DNA from: Marinoscillum sp. MHG1-6
GTDB lineage: Bacteria; Bacteroidota; Bacteroidia; Cytophagales; Cyclobacteriaceae
Reading direction: 5' to 3'
NCBI RefSeq assembly: GCF_024714475.1
Contig: NZ_JAMZMI010000002.1
Coordinates: 744,001-808,000 of the forward strand
Length of the DNA stretch: 64,000 nt
Below, piece after piece: positions 27,844-35,920 of the stretch (within the stretch, counting starts at the first letter, position 1; every line of letters starts with the position of its first letter). The position numbers and the translations under genes were made by a program. The notes beneath the pieces were generated by a model. It was not told where the DNA came from. It was given only the letters and a program-made list of their open reading frames with translations, and did no database searches.

Positions 27844-28938
27844 TCATGGGCTTATTTGTTTTGGGTTAAATTCAAGGGTGATTCTTTTCCCGTCAATTTT
27901 ATATTGAAAATCGAGGGTATAACTTAGGCTTTCCAACACATTGGATAAATAGTCATCTTCAAACTGACCGGTACATAACAGGTCCTTGCTTTGCTGTCTT
28001 TGTCCCTTTACTTCGAAAGAAACATCATACCAACGCTCAAGGACATTGAGCGCCTGATCCAATGGTGTGTCTTTAAAATAGATGATCCGATTTCTCCAGA
28101 GGGCCTTCTCCGAAAGATTGAAAGTTTGCTCTTTAATGGATCTGCCATTACAAATAGCCAATTCTCCGGGATATAATATAGCCTCCTCAACCTGCTTAGA
28201 TTGGTTGGATACCACACGCACTTTCCCGGTCATTAAACTTACTTCCTGAGTCGCGCCTTCATAAGCATTCACATTGAATGATGTTCCTAATGCTGTAGTA
28301 CTCATGTATTCCGTCACTACCGTAAATGGTCTTGAGGCATCTTCAGCCACTTCAAAAAAGGCCTCGCCAGTCAGGTGAACTACCCGATCATTTGTATTAA
28401 ACCTGGAGTCATAGGATATTTTACTTTCTGAATTCAGGAAGACCTTGGAGCCATCAGGAAGAAATACGGTAGACTTCTGCCCTCTAGGATTTTCCTTTTC
28501 TGTAATGGTAAATTCGGCAACCTGGTTTACTTCCACAGGATTCCAATCGACTACAATAGGCAAAGAAGCCATGACAACCAGGGCAATGGCTGCCGCGATA
28601 CCATAATAAAGACTCCTGGATCTTCTGTTTACATCCGGGTATCTAGCTAAAATAGACTGTGGCCCTAGAGGAATAACACTTGGCTCAACATCTTCAGATA
28701 TAGAAGATTCAATATTATTCCATATTTCATCTTCGACCTCGACCGAGGGACTATACCTATACCGCGACAAGCCCAAAAGAATTTCACGGGCCATTTTCAC
28801 ATCCCCTACTTTCTGTTGATTTTCATTCAGCCAGTTTTCCCAAAATAAATTGGCACTACGATCAGGGTTCAGCACCCAACTTTTAAAAAAGTGGTCTGCC
28901 ACAAAATCCTCAACCTTATAATCGCTATAGTTCGTCAT
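27844..28938 (-). CDS. fecR-like: FecR-type anti-sigma factor
   Basis: This 364-residue single-span inner-membrane protein holds the ECF sigma factor until SusC signals. The N-terminal cytoplasmic part (1-105) carries the sigma-binding helices. A membrane segment spans about 111-130 (YYGIAAAIALVVMASLPIVV). The periplasmic FecR domain follows with GQKSTVFLPDGSKVFLNSES, VHLTGEAFFEVAEDASRPF and TALGTSFNVNAYEG, and a C-terminal DUF4974-like STN partner domain has DTPLDQALNVLERWYDVSF. It sits between the sigma gene (165-base gap) and susC (125-base gap). Together they form the classical three-part cell-surface signalling unit. Confidence 0.95.
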   Translation of the reverse strand: MTNYSDYKVEDFVADHFFKSWVLNPDRSANLFWENWLNENQQKVGDVKMAREILLGLSRYRYSPSVEVEDEIWNNIESSISEDVEPSVIPLGPQSILARYPDVNRRSRSLYYGIAAAIALVVMASLPIVVDWNPVEVNQVAEFTITEKENPRGQKSTVFLPDGSKVFLNSESKISYDSRFNTNDRVVHLTGEAFFEVAEDASRPFTVVTEYMSTTALGTSFNVNAYEGATQEVSLMTGKVRVVSNQSKQVEEAILYPGELAICNGRSIKEQTFNLSEKALWRNRIIYFKDTPLDQALNVLERWYDVSFEVKGQRQQSKDLLCTGQFEDDYLSNVLESLSYTLDFQYKIDGKRITLEFNPKQISP

Positions 28939-29103
28939 CGAGTGATAAAAATTATCGCTTTGATATTAAGGGGATGATTTTGACTGATTCTATCCAGGAA
29001 TCGATGAAAAAAGCTGAAAGTTTATGACTGATAATGATTTTTAGATTAAATCACCCTTTTCGCCGCATATAAACAGCCATTTTATTGAAAATATAGCAAT
29101 GAC

Positions 29104-29694
29104 CTAGCGGGGAAGGCTTTGCCTGAGCGAAGAAATAGCTCTCCAGACGAGCCTATAGACAGATTGTATGCTCATTGACAAGATAGCAGAGGCTTCTTCA
29201 TAACTTTTCTCCTCGAAGAAGATCAGCATAATGACTTCTCGTTGTCGAGGAGGTAAATCATTAATTAACAATTTAATCCTGTTTCTTCTTAATGACCCAT
29301 CCTGCTCACTGATCATTGACATTTCCTGGGAAGGGATAAATTCCAACTCAACATTTTCAGGAGCAGTATTGTGATCATATCGCTTATCCTCCTCGATGAT
29401 TGAAAGCAATTTATGTCTTAAGGACTTGATCAGGTATGACGCAGGATTATCAACATCACTTAGGTTTGAACGTCTCTGCCAAAGGTCTACAAACAGCTGT
29501 TGTATAGCATCCTTAACAGCTGGTTCCTTTGGATGCATGGTCATGCCATAATTGTATAACTGGGCGAAGTGCGAGCGGTATATCTGTTCAAAAGCCTGCC
29601 GATTCCCAGACTTAAACTCAAGCCACAACTCGGAAGGGGAAAACTTGCTTTGATATGTATTATGATATGACTGCAAATCGGCTGAGTTAAGCAA
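29104..29694 (-). CDS. ECF RNA polymerase sigma factor (Bacteroidota susCD-associated)
   Basis: This 196-residue sigma factor has region 2 (ELWLEFKSGNRQAFEQIYRS, LYNYGMTM, AIQQLFVDLWQRR, SYLIKSLRHKLL) and region 4 (INDLPPRQREVIMLIFFEEK, YEEASAILSMSIQSVYRLVW), the normal two-domain ECF layout. No ATG is available: the frame is closed upstream by a TGA at 29710-29712, and the first Met codon lies inside region 2. The likely start is the TTG at 29694, or the TTG at 29676. It presumably activates the downstream susCD operon when FecR releases it. Confidence 0.9.
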   Translation of the reverse strand: MLNSADLQSYHNTYQSKFSPSELWLEFKSGNRQAFEQIYRSHFAQLYNYGMTMHPKEPAVKDAIQQLFVDLWQRRSNLSDVDNPASYLIKSLRHKLLSIIEEDKRYDHNTAPENVELEFIPSQEMSMISEQDGSLRRNRIKLLINDLPPRQREVIMLIFFEEKSYEEASAILSMSIQSVYRLVWRAISSLRQSLPR

Positions 29695-29891
29695 TATTAT
29701 TTCAACAATTCAACCTATAATATGAATTGTATTATTAACACTTTAACAATATTACGGACAAAATTTATTAAATGTCAAGTCATTAGCTCTTAAGTGAAAG
29801 ATTAAATGTGAAAAACACAAATAATAATATTCCTATTGTTCCTTCACCCTTCCCACCTCCTGCCTCTCAAGGTTTCCTCAGATTTTAAGTG

Positions 29892-29899
29892 TACCTTTG
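29892..29899 (+). promoter_or_regulatory. Probable -7 box of the T9SS pectate lyase gene
   Basis: TACCTTTG is a perfect match to the Bacteroidota -7 consensus TANNTTTG, 45 bases before the ATG at 29945. No good -33 TTTG/TTG stands at the standard distance, so the promoter may need an activator or the local ECF factor. Confidence 0.4.
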
Positions 29900-29944
29900 A
29901 CACGCCTAAGTTCTTCGATTTTGTTTTAATATCAATTCCGGAGC

Positions 29945-32797
29945 ATGCAACAACACTCAAAAACCCCATTGCACAGATTAAAAAATCTCTGCTTATCATC
30001 ACTTCTCATTGCGACTTTATTTCATGCAGCCCAGGCACAGGAACCTGCAGTAGCCGTTGACTTCAATTTTTCCGGACGTCAGGAAGGTGAAGTACACGAA
30101 CCCATTTTCAATTCATGGATTATTGCCCCGGGCACTTCAGATAGCCTAGCTATTTCAGGTGTTGAATTTAAAGTAGAGGCAGTTGGCTATACTTCCAGTT
30201 GGTATAAAACTGCCATGCAGTCGCCATACTTTGCCAGATTAGTTAGTGATGGATTGCTGTCAGGGGATGTGACCATCTATATCAAAGGGCTAAAAGCGGG
30301 GACGCATAGTTTCGTGGCATACCATAATACTTTTTCGAGTCCTGAGACAAACGTTTTCGCGCCCATCGATATTTATGCCCAGGGGGTAAAAATCCATGAT
30401 GATCTTGAACAAAGTAACCGGGTTACAGCAAACGACCTTGTTGCGACGTCGTATGTCGAGTTTACCATCGCAGTGGGAGAAACTGCAGCCATCAGGTATG
30501 TTGTAGATACAACTCCAATTGTAGTTGAGGGGAAAACCTATAATTCAACTGTACACCTGAATGGATTCAAACTAAATTCCGGCGATCCTAAGAGGCAGGC
30601 CAAATTACCCATCCCACTTCACACTGATGAACATGCCAATGGAGATACCGGCAATATTGATCTATACTGGTCTCCAATCAATAGCGCACTTTCCTCAAAT
30701 GTCTATTTCGGCACAAGCGAATCGGCATTGCTCACTGCTACCACAGAATCAGCTGAATTTATCAAAAATACGACCGAAACGACAACTAATGTAACGCTCG
30801 GTAACGGGAATAATAGATATTACTGGCGTATTGATCAGGTCTTTGACACCGATACAGTAAAGGGTGAAGTCTGGAATTTCAAACCTCGACAAATCGCCTT
30901 TGAAGGTGCAGAAGGTTATGGACGTTATGCCCAGGGCGGACGTGGCGGCAAAGTAGTACACGTGACCAACCTCCATGATAATGGTCCGGGAAGCTTGCGA
31001 GAGGCAGTCGAAACAGACCTCGGCCCCAGAACTATCATTTTTGATGTCTCGGGGATCATTACCCTTGAATCTCGCTTGAGCCTAAATGACGATTACGTAA
31101 CAGTAGCCGGCCAAACATCTCCTGGAAAAGGAATTTGTATCAGACAGGCACCTTTCGGGTTGAGCGGGGCTGACGATTGCATCGTTCAAAATATACGCGT
31201 GAGACTGGGATCTGGTCCAACCTATGACGGCATGGGAATGTCAGGGTGCAATCACAGCATTATTGACCACTGCTCAATCAGTTGGACCATTGATGAGGCA
31301 TTCAGTTCCAGAAATGGCTTGAACATAACTTTGCAGCGCACATTGATCAGTGAGGCACTCAATGCTGCCGGACATCAAAATTACCCTGATGGAGCCAGAC
31401 ATGGATACGCAGCTACCATTGGCGGTAGTATTGGTAGCTTTCACCATAACCTACTAGCTCACAACTATGGGAGAAACTGGAGCCTGGGCGGCGGTTTGGA
31501 CGGATCACTCTACTATGCCGGTGAATTAGATATTTTCAATAATGTAGTCTACAACTGGGGAGGTAGAGCAACCGATGGCGGAGCGCATGAAGTCAATTTT
31601 GTTAATAACTATTACAAAAAAGGAGCGGGCACTTCTCAAAGTACCGTTTTAAAAGCTCAACTAGAAGGTACTGGTAAAGGCTCTCAAAGCTATTATTACA
31701 CCGGCAACATACTCGAAAACACTAATGGCTCGCTCGCCTGCGATGGATCAGATAACACCTGCGCCCGGACCTATGTTACTTCAGGTGGGCAGGTAGTGGA
31801 CTGGGAAGTTTTTGTTAACAATCCCTTCTTTCCATCTCAAGGAAATATCCAGACTGCCAATGACGCCTACAAAGACGTCCTCTCCGATGTAGGATGTGTC
31901 CAACCTGTTTTTGACGATCATGATATAAGGATCATCAACGAAACAGTCAACGGAACCTTCACCTATCGAGGAAGTCGAACCAACCTACCCGGTATGCCGG
32001 ACGCGCATGAAGACGTTGGAGGATGGGAGAATTACCCGGAACTCATGCGGCCGGAGAACTATGATACCGACCAGGACGGATTACCTGACTGGTGGGAATT
32101 CGAAAAAGGTTTGAACTCTTCATCCGCTGAAAATGATCTGTCAGATGCCAATGGCGATTTGAATGGTGATGGCTATACCAATTTGGAAGATTACCTGGTC
32201 TGGATGGGGACACCGCATTTCATGATCCCTACAGACAGTTTTATTACTATCAACATGCTCTATTACACCAGGGGCTATACGGAAAGTCCTGTATTTACCG
32301 TTGTGTCCTATGAAAACTGTACCGCGGAAATTCTTGGAAATGATGAGGATCTAAAAGTAACTGCTGGCACAATCGGGCTTGGTACAGTAACCTTCAAAGT
32401 AACTGATGCAGAAGGCAGCTCGAAAGTCATCAACATCAACTTTGCAATAGGAATCACCATTCCAGCTTCAGTGATTATCGCAGAAGACCCTGTGGATACT
32501 ACGAACACAGAAATCCCGGTTGATACCACTGACACCACAGAAACATTAAATCTGGGAAAAAATGAGATGCCCAGACTGTTCCCGAACCCTACTTCAGGAA
32601 CCCTAATGGTATATCATCCAAGTGGCATGAATTCCATTCAGGTAACTAACTTACTCGGTGAAAAGGTATTGGAAATCAACACTCTCGACCACCCCGATAG
32701 CATCACCATTGACGTCTCAACACTAAGCAAAGGCATTTATTTCATATTGACTGGTCATCCTTCTCAAGCAGAAAAAATGAAATTCGTCAAGAGATAA
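29945..32797 (+). CDS. Large multidomain PL1 pectate lyase with T9SS sorting domain
   Basis: This 950-residue secreted enzyme begins with a signal peptide cleaved after AAQA (31). Residues 33-205 form a beta-rich module of unknown family; 215-318 are fibronectin-III-like (IDLYWSPINSALSSNVYFG, RYYWRIDQV). The PL1 lyase domain spans about 318-690, with AEGYGRYAQGGRGGKVVHV, RTIIFDVSGIITL and SIIDHCSISWTIDEAF. A calcium-type repeat follows near 705 (DTDQDGLPDWWEFEKG, DLNGDGYTNLEDYL). The last 75 residues are a type A T9SS sorting domain (RLFPNPTSG, ITIDVSTLSKGIYF, MKFVKR). It is therefore exported to the outside or cell surface. It is divergent from the sigma factor gene, so probably in the same regulon. 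Confidence 0.93.
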   Translation: MQQHSKTPLHRLKNLCLSSLLIATLFHAAQAQEPAVAVDFNFSGRQEGEVHEPIFNSWIIAPGTSDSLAISGVEFKVEAVGYTSSWYKTAMQSPYFARLVSDGLLSGDVTIYIKGLKAGTHSFVAYHNTFSSPETNVFAPIDIYAQGVKIHDDLEQSNRVTANDLVATSYVEFTIAVGETAAIRYVVDTTPIVVEGKTYNSTVHLNGFKLNSGDPKRQAKLPIPLHTDEHANGDTGNIDLYWSPINSALSSNVYFGTSESALLTATTESAEFIKNTTETTTNVTLGNGNNRYYWRIDQVFDTDTVKGEVWNFKPRQIAFEGAEGYGRYAQGGRGGKVVHVTNLHDNGPGSLREAVETDLGPRTIIFDVSGIITLESRLSLNDDYVTVAGQTSPGKGICIRQAPFGLSGADDCIVQNIRVRLGSGPTYDGMGMSGCNHSIIDHCSISWTIDEAFSSRNGLNITLQRTLISEALNAAGHQNYPDGARHGYAATIGGSIGSFHHNLLAHNYGRNWSLGGGLDGSLYYAGELDIFNNVVYNWGGRATDGGAHEVNFVNNYYKKGAGTSQSTVLKAQLEGTGKGSQSYYYTGNILENTNGSLACDGSDNTCARTYVTSGGQVVDWEVFVNNPFFPSQGNIQTANDAYKDVLSDVGCVQPVFDDHDIRIINETVNGTFTYRGSRTNLPGMPDAHEDVGGWENYPELMRPENYDTDQDGLPDWWEFEKGLNSSSAENDLSDANGDLNGDGYTNLEDYLVWMGTPHFMIPTDSFITINMLYYTRGYTESPVFTVVSYENCTAEILGNDEDLKVTAGTIGLGTVTFKVTDAEGSSKVININFAIGITIPASVIIAEDPVDTTNTEIPVDTTDTTETLNLGKNEMPRLFPNPTSGTLMVYHPSGMNSIQVTNLLGEKVLEINTLDHPDSITIDVSTLSKGIYFILTGHPSQAEKMKFVKR

Positions 32798-32885
32798 CCA
32801 GGGCCACATTGATTTTTTTTTAGATCCGAATAATGAACTTTTTCAATGGTCTTTCGATTTTTGATGAAGCCTGACACACCTTAAA

Positions 32886-33767
32886 ATGAAACGAAAGGAC
32901 TTCATTAAAACCTTAGGAGGATTTGCAGCTATGACTACACTGGGAGGATTCAAAACAATTACAGACACCCTGTCAAGAGATGACAAATTGATGCCGGTAT
33001 TATTCATTGGACATGGTTCTCCAATGAACGGGATTGAGAATAATGAATTTAGCAACTACTGGAAAAAGTTGGCTAATGAAATACCTGAGCCATCTGCTGT
33101 TCTTGTGATTTCCGCACATTGGCTAACCAGGGGAACTCATGTCACTGCAATGGATAACCCTAAAACCATCCATGACTTTGGGGGGTTCCCCAGGGAACTC
33201 TTTGAAGTGCAGTATCCTGCACCCGGAGATCCCTTATTGGCGAAAGAAACTGCAGAGTTAATTCTAAGCACTAATGTGGGATTGGATCATGATTGGGGAC
33301 TGGATCACGGAACCTGGACGATAGTCAGGCACATGTATCCGGACGCACACATCCCCGTGTTGCAGCTTAGTATTGACTATCACAAACCGGCCTCCTACCA
33401 CTATGCTCTGGCCAGTGAGTTGGCTCAGTTACGCAAAAAGAGGGTATTGATTATTGGCAGTGGAAACATGATCCATAACCTGAGAATGGTAGATTGGAAA
33501 AATATGGAGGTGGATAATTATGGCTTTGACTGGGCGCATGAAATCAATGCCAAATTCAAGGAGAAAATATTGAACAAGGAACATCCTGATCTCATTGATT
33601 ATAAGAAACTGGGACCTGCAGCTAATTATGCTATCCCAACTCCCGATCACTATTACCCTCTGATCTATAGCCTGGGATTACAACAGGACAAGGAGGATGT
33701 AGACATCTTCAACGACAAGTATGTAGGTGGTTCTCTTAGCATGACATCTGTCCGCATAGGAAAGTAA
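32886..33767 (+). CDS. ygiD-like: Extradiol ring-cleavage dioxygenase, YgiD/LigB family (4,5-DOPA dioxygenase-like)
   Basis: This 293-residue non-heme metal enzyme contains the LigB-fold signatures VLFIGHGSPMNGIEN, VLVISAHWLTRG, TIHDFGGFPRELFEVQYPAPG, GLDHDWGLDHGTWTIVRHMYP, VLIIGSGNMIHNLR and YAIPTPDHYYPLIYSLG. The His residues at the metal site (GHGS, AHW, DHGTW, PDHYYP) are intact. The first 20 residues (MKRKDFIKTLGGFAAMTTLG) resemble a Tat/Sec-type leader of the MKRRDFIK kind but with KRK in place of the twin arginine, so export is possible but uncertain. E. coli YgiD opens L-DOPA; the true substrate here is unknown. Its 3' end is closed by the hairpin at 33786-33813. Confidence 0.9.
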   Translation: MKRKDFIKTLGGFAAMTTLGGFKTITDTLSRDDKLMPVLFIGHGSPMNGIENNEFSNYWKKLANEIPEPSAVLVISAHWLTRGTHVTAMDNPKTIHDFGGFPRELFEVQYPAPGDPLLAKETAELILSTNVGLDHDWGLDHGTWTIVRHMYPDAHIPVLQLSIDYHKPASYHYALASELAQLRKKRVLIIGSGNMIHNLRMVDWKNMEVDNYGFDWAHEINAKFKEKILNKEHPDLIDYKKLGPAANYAIPTPDHYYPLIYSLGLQQDKEDVDIFNDKYVGGSLSMTSVRIGK

Positions 33768-33785
33768 CTAAAATCCAGACACAAA

Positions 33786-33813
33786 AAAACCCTTCGGAAA
33801 TCCCAAGGGTTTT
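33786..33813. terminator. Bidirectional terminator between ygiD-like and T9SS-tail genes
   Basis: A 9-bp stem (AAAACCCTT / AAGGGTTTT) with a 10-base loop is flanked by A-rich and T-rich sides, so it can end transcripts from both the plus-strand dioxygenase gene and the minus-strand mini-protein gene. Confidence 0.8.
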
Positions 33814-33832
33814 AATTGAATAAGATTATAAA

Positions 33833-34207
33833 TTATTTTTTTAGAAACTTATACGCTTGTTTGAATCTTAAGAACTCATCTTTTACCACCAGGAAGTAAT
33901 ACCCAGTAGCGTAGTCCTTAATAGATATGCGATATTTTCCAGCACCAATCTCCTCGGGCTTCACCTTGATCTCATTTCCAATGATGCTGTGCAACTCAAA
34001 CTCTGTGTTCTGTAAGGTGCTGTTTTTGATGCTAACAATAAGATAGTCAACAGCAGGGTTTGGGTAAAGCTCAATTTTGTTCGTAGCATCCAATGATTCT
34101 ACCACGAGATTATTCTCTGCGGAGATCACAGGACCACTAGCTTCCTGGGCATAGGTTGCCAGGGAAAATAGAAGGCTGAACGATATAATGATGAGCTTAT
34201 TGTGCAT
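33833..34207 (-). CDS. Orphan T9SS C-terminal sorting-domain mini-protein
   Basis: The protein has only 124 residues: a signal peptide (MHNKLIIISFSLLFSLATYAQ), a spacer of about 25 residues, and then what looks like a complete type A T9SS sorting domain (IELYPNPAVDYLIVSIKN, FELHSIIGNEIKV, AGKYRISIKDYATGYYFLVV, ending FKQAYKFLKK). No cargo domain is present between signal and tail. It is not a broken gene: the frame is intact and starts at an ATG with its own terminator downstream and 141 bases of leader region upstream. The function is unknown; a minimal surface-attached or secreted peptide is possible. Confidence 0.75.
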   Translation of the reverse strand: MHNKLIIISFSLLFSLATYAQEASGPVISAENNLVVESLDATNKIELYPNPAVDYLIVSIKNSTLQNTEFELHSIIGNEIKVKPEEIGAGKYRISIKDYATGYYFLVVKDEFLRFKQAYKFLKK

Positions 34208-34348
34208 TTACATACAAATTACGGAAATTTTTAATGAATGTTTAACACCTTCACGGATTTTTCACAGAAAAAACATACAAAATCACATTTTTTAACAAAT
34301 GACATAATTACATTATATCAATAAATCATTGTGTTTTAAGCACTTAGC

Positions 34349-35869
34349 CTAATTCACGTCATTTTTAAATGAAGTCAGTGTTATTATCGCTTCGGGTAAC
34401 CATTCGATAAGATCAGACGCCATCAGGCTATTAACACCCAACGTATCCGCTGCAAGATCTCCCGCTAACCCATGCAAATAGACACCCAGAGAGAGCGCTT
34501 GAAATGGCTCATAATTTTGAGCGAGCAACCCGGAGATAATTCCTGTAAGCACATCCCCACTACCTGCTGTAGCCATTCCGGGATTACCCGAAGGATTAAA
34601 ATAAGTTCTCCCTTCAGCATCACACACCGCAGAATTAGCTCCTTTCAACACCACATGCAAATGGTGTATTTTACAAAATTCCTGAAGCAGTTTAAGCTTT
34701 TCAAAATCATCTGACCAGCCCCCCACCAATCGACGGAATTCTCCCGGATGGGGCGTAAGGATTGACCCCTCCGGAACTTTGGCTAATAACTCCGGATTCG
34801 CACCGATGATATTCAGTGCATCCGCATCTAGCACTACCGGATTTTTTGTCCTGGTCAACAGCTCTTCCAATGCCTTTCTGGTAATTTCTCCCTGACCAAT
34901 ACCAGGGCCTATTCCCATCACATCGAAATCAAAATCAGTGGTTACCTCAGAAATGCAATTCTGATGAATGTCAGCTTCAACCATGGCTTCAGGTAGCCCA
35001 ACCTGAAGGATCCTCACACCACTCTTAGGAACGTGCATCATCAAGAGTCCGGCTCCTGAACGCATGGCTGCCCGCCCGCACAGTAAAGCTGCGCCCATAC
35101 TTCCGTACTTTCCTGCCACAATCAACAGCCGACCGGCATCACCTTTATGCATAAATTTTTTTCTTGGCTTGAGCAAAGCGGCAAAATCAGACTTCTGATT
35201 ATAAAAAAACGCCGTATCCTGACTATTGATAAACCCTTGATGAAGACCAATGTCCTCAATGAACCAATCTCCAACATAATCCTGGTAGTCGGGCTGAAAA
35301 AAGACCAGCTTTGGTGTTTGAAAGCTAATCGTAGCCCAGGGCCTAATAATAGCCTCATGCCCGGCGGGTTGATCAGCAAATAGTCCGGAAGCGATATCCA
35401 CGGAAATTACCCTGGCTCCCGCTCCATTAATATGATGGATCAAATCCTCGAACAATCCCTTTGGGGGCCTACTCAGACCTGACCCGAAAAGCGCATCAAT
35501 TACAATCTCCCTATTATCCAGAAGAGGAAAATGGCGCACTGTCTGAATAAAGTTCATACTTTCCTGAGCCGGGTACCTCTCGTGGTTGATCACAAAATCT
35601 TGCGACGCCTTAGTCACGTCTCCGATGATAAAAATGCTCACGCTCCAACCTTGCTCTGACAATATTCTTCCGATCGCCAAACCATCTCCTCCATTATTGC
35701 CGACTCCGCAAAAGATAACCATCCTCCGCCCCCTATCAACAATTTTAAGAAAGCGATCCACAAAGGCATGCGATGCACGTTCCATTAACTGAATGGAAGG
35801 AATGGGCTCGTTTTGAATTGTATAAGCATCAGCTGCCCGGATTTGCTCTGTTTGGAGGATCGGGATCAT
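34349..35869 (-). CDS. nnr: Bifunctional NAD(P)HX epimerase / ADP-dependent NAD(P)HX dehydratase
   Basis: This 506-residue enzyme repairs hydrated NADH and NADPH. The N-terminal YjeF_N epimerase domain (1-220) has VIFCGVGNNGGDGLAIGRIL, VIDALFGSGLSR and VISVDIASGLFAD. The C-terminal ribokinase-like dehydratase domain has GDAGRLLIVAGKYGSMGAAL, VMGIGPGIGQGE, VLDADALNI, ILTPHPGEFRRL and GNPGMATAGSGDVLTGIISG. The fused order matches E. coli Nnr (YjeF). It follows nuoD on the same strand by 51 bases, so it is probably transcribed with the complex I genes; that fits its role in keeping the NADH pool clean. Confidence 0.95.
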   Translation of the reverse strand: MIPILQTEQIRAADAYTIQNEPIPSIQLMERASHAFVDRFLKIVDRGRRMVIFCGVGNNGGDGLAIGRILSEQGWSVSIFIIGDVTKASQDFVINHERYPAQESMNFIQTVRHFPLLDNREIVIDALFGSGLSRPPKGLFEDLIHHINGAGARVISVDIASGLFADQPAGHEAIIRPWATISFQTPKLVFFQPDYQDYVGDWFIEDIGLHQGFINSQDTAFFYNQKSDFAALLKPRKKFMHKGDAGRLLIVAGKYGSMGAALLCGRAAMRSGAGLLMMHVPKSGVRILQVGLPEAMVEADIHQNCISEVTTDFDFDVMGIGPGIGQGEITRKALEELLTRTKNPVVLDADALNIIGANPELLAKVPEGSILTPHPGEFRRLVGGWSDDFEKLKLLQEFCKIHHLHVVLKGANSAVCDAEGRTYFNPSGNPGMATAGSGDVLTGIISGLLAQNYEPFQALSLGVYLHGLAGDLAADTLGVNSLMASDLIEWLPEAIITLTSFKNDVN

Positions 35870-35920
35870 ATATTAAATATAATACCAACTGAAATCGAAA
35901 AGGGTGCTGTTGCGGATGAT

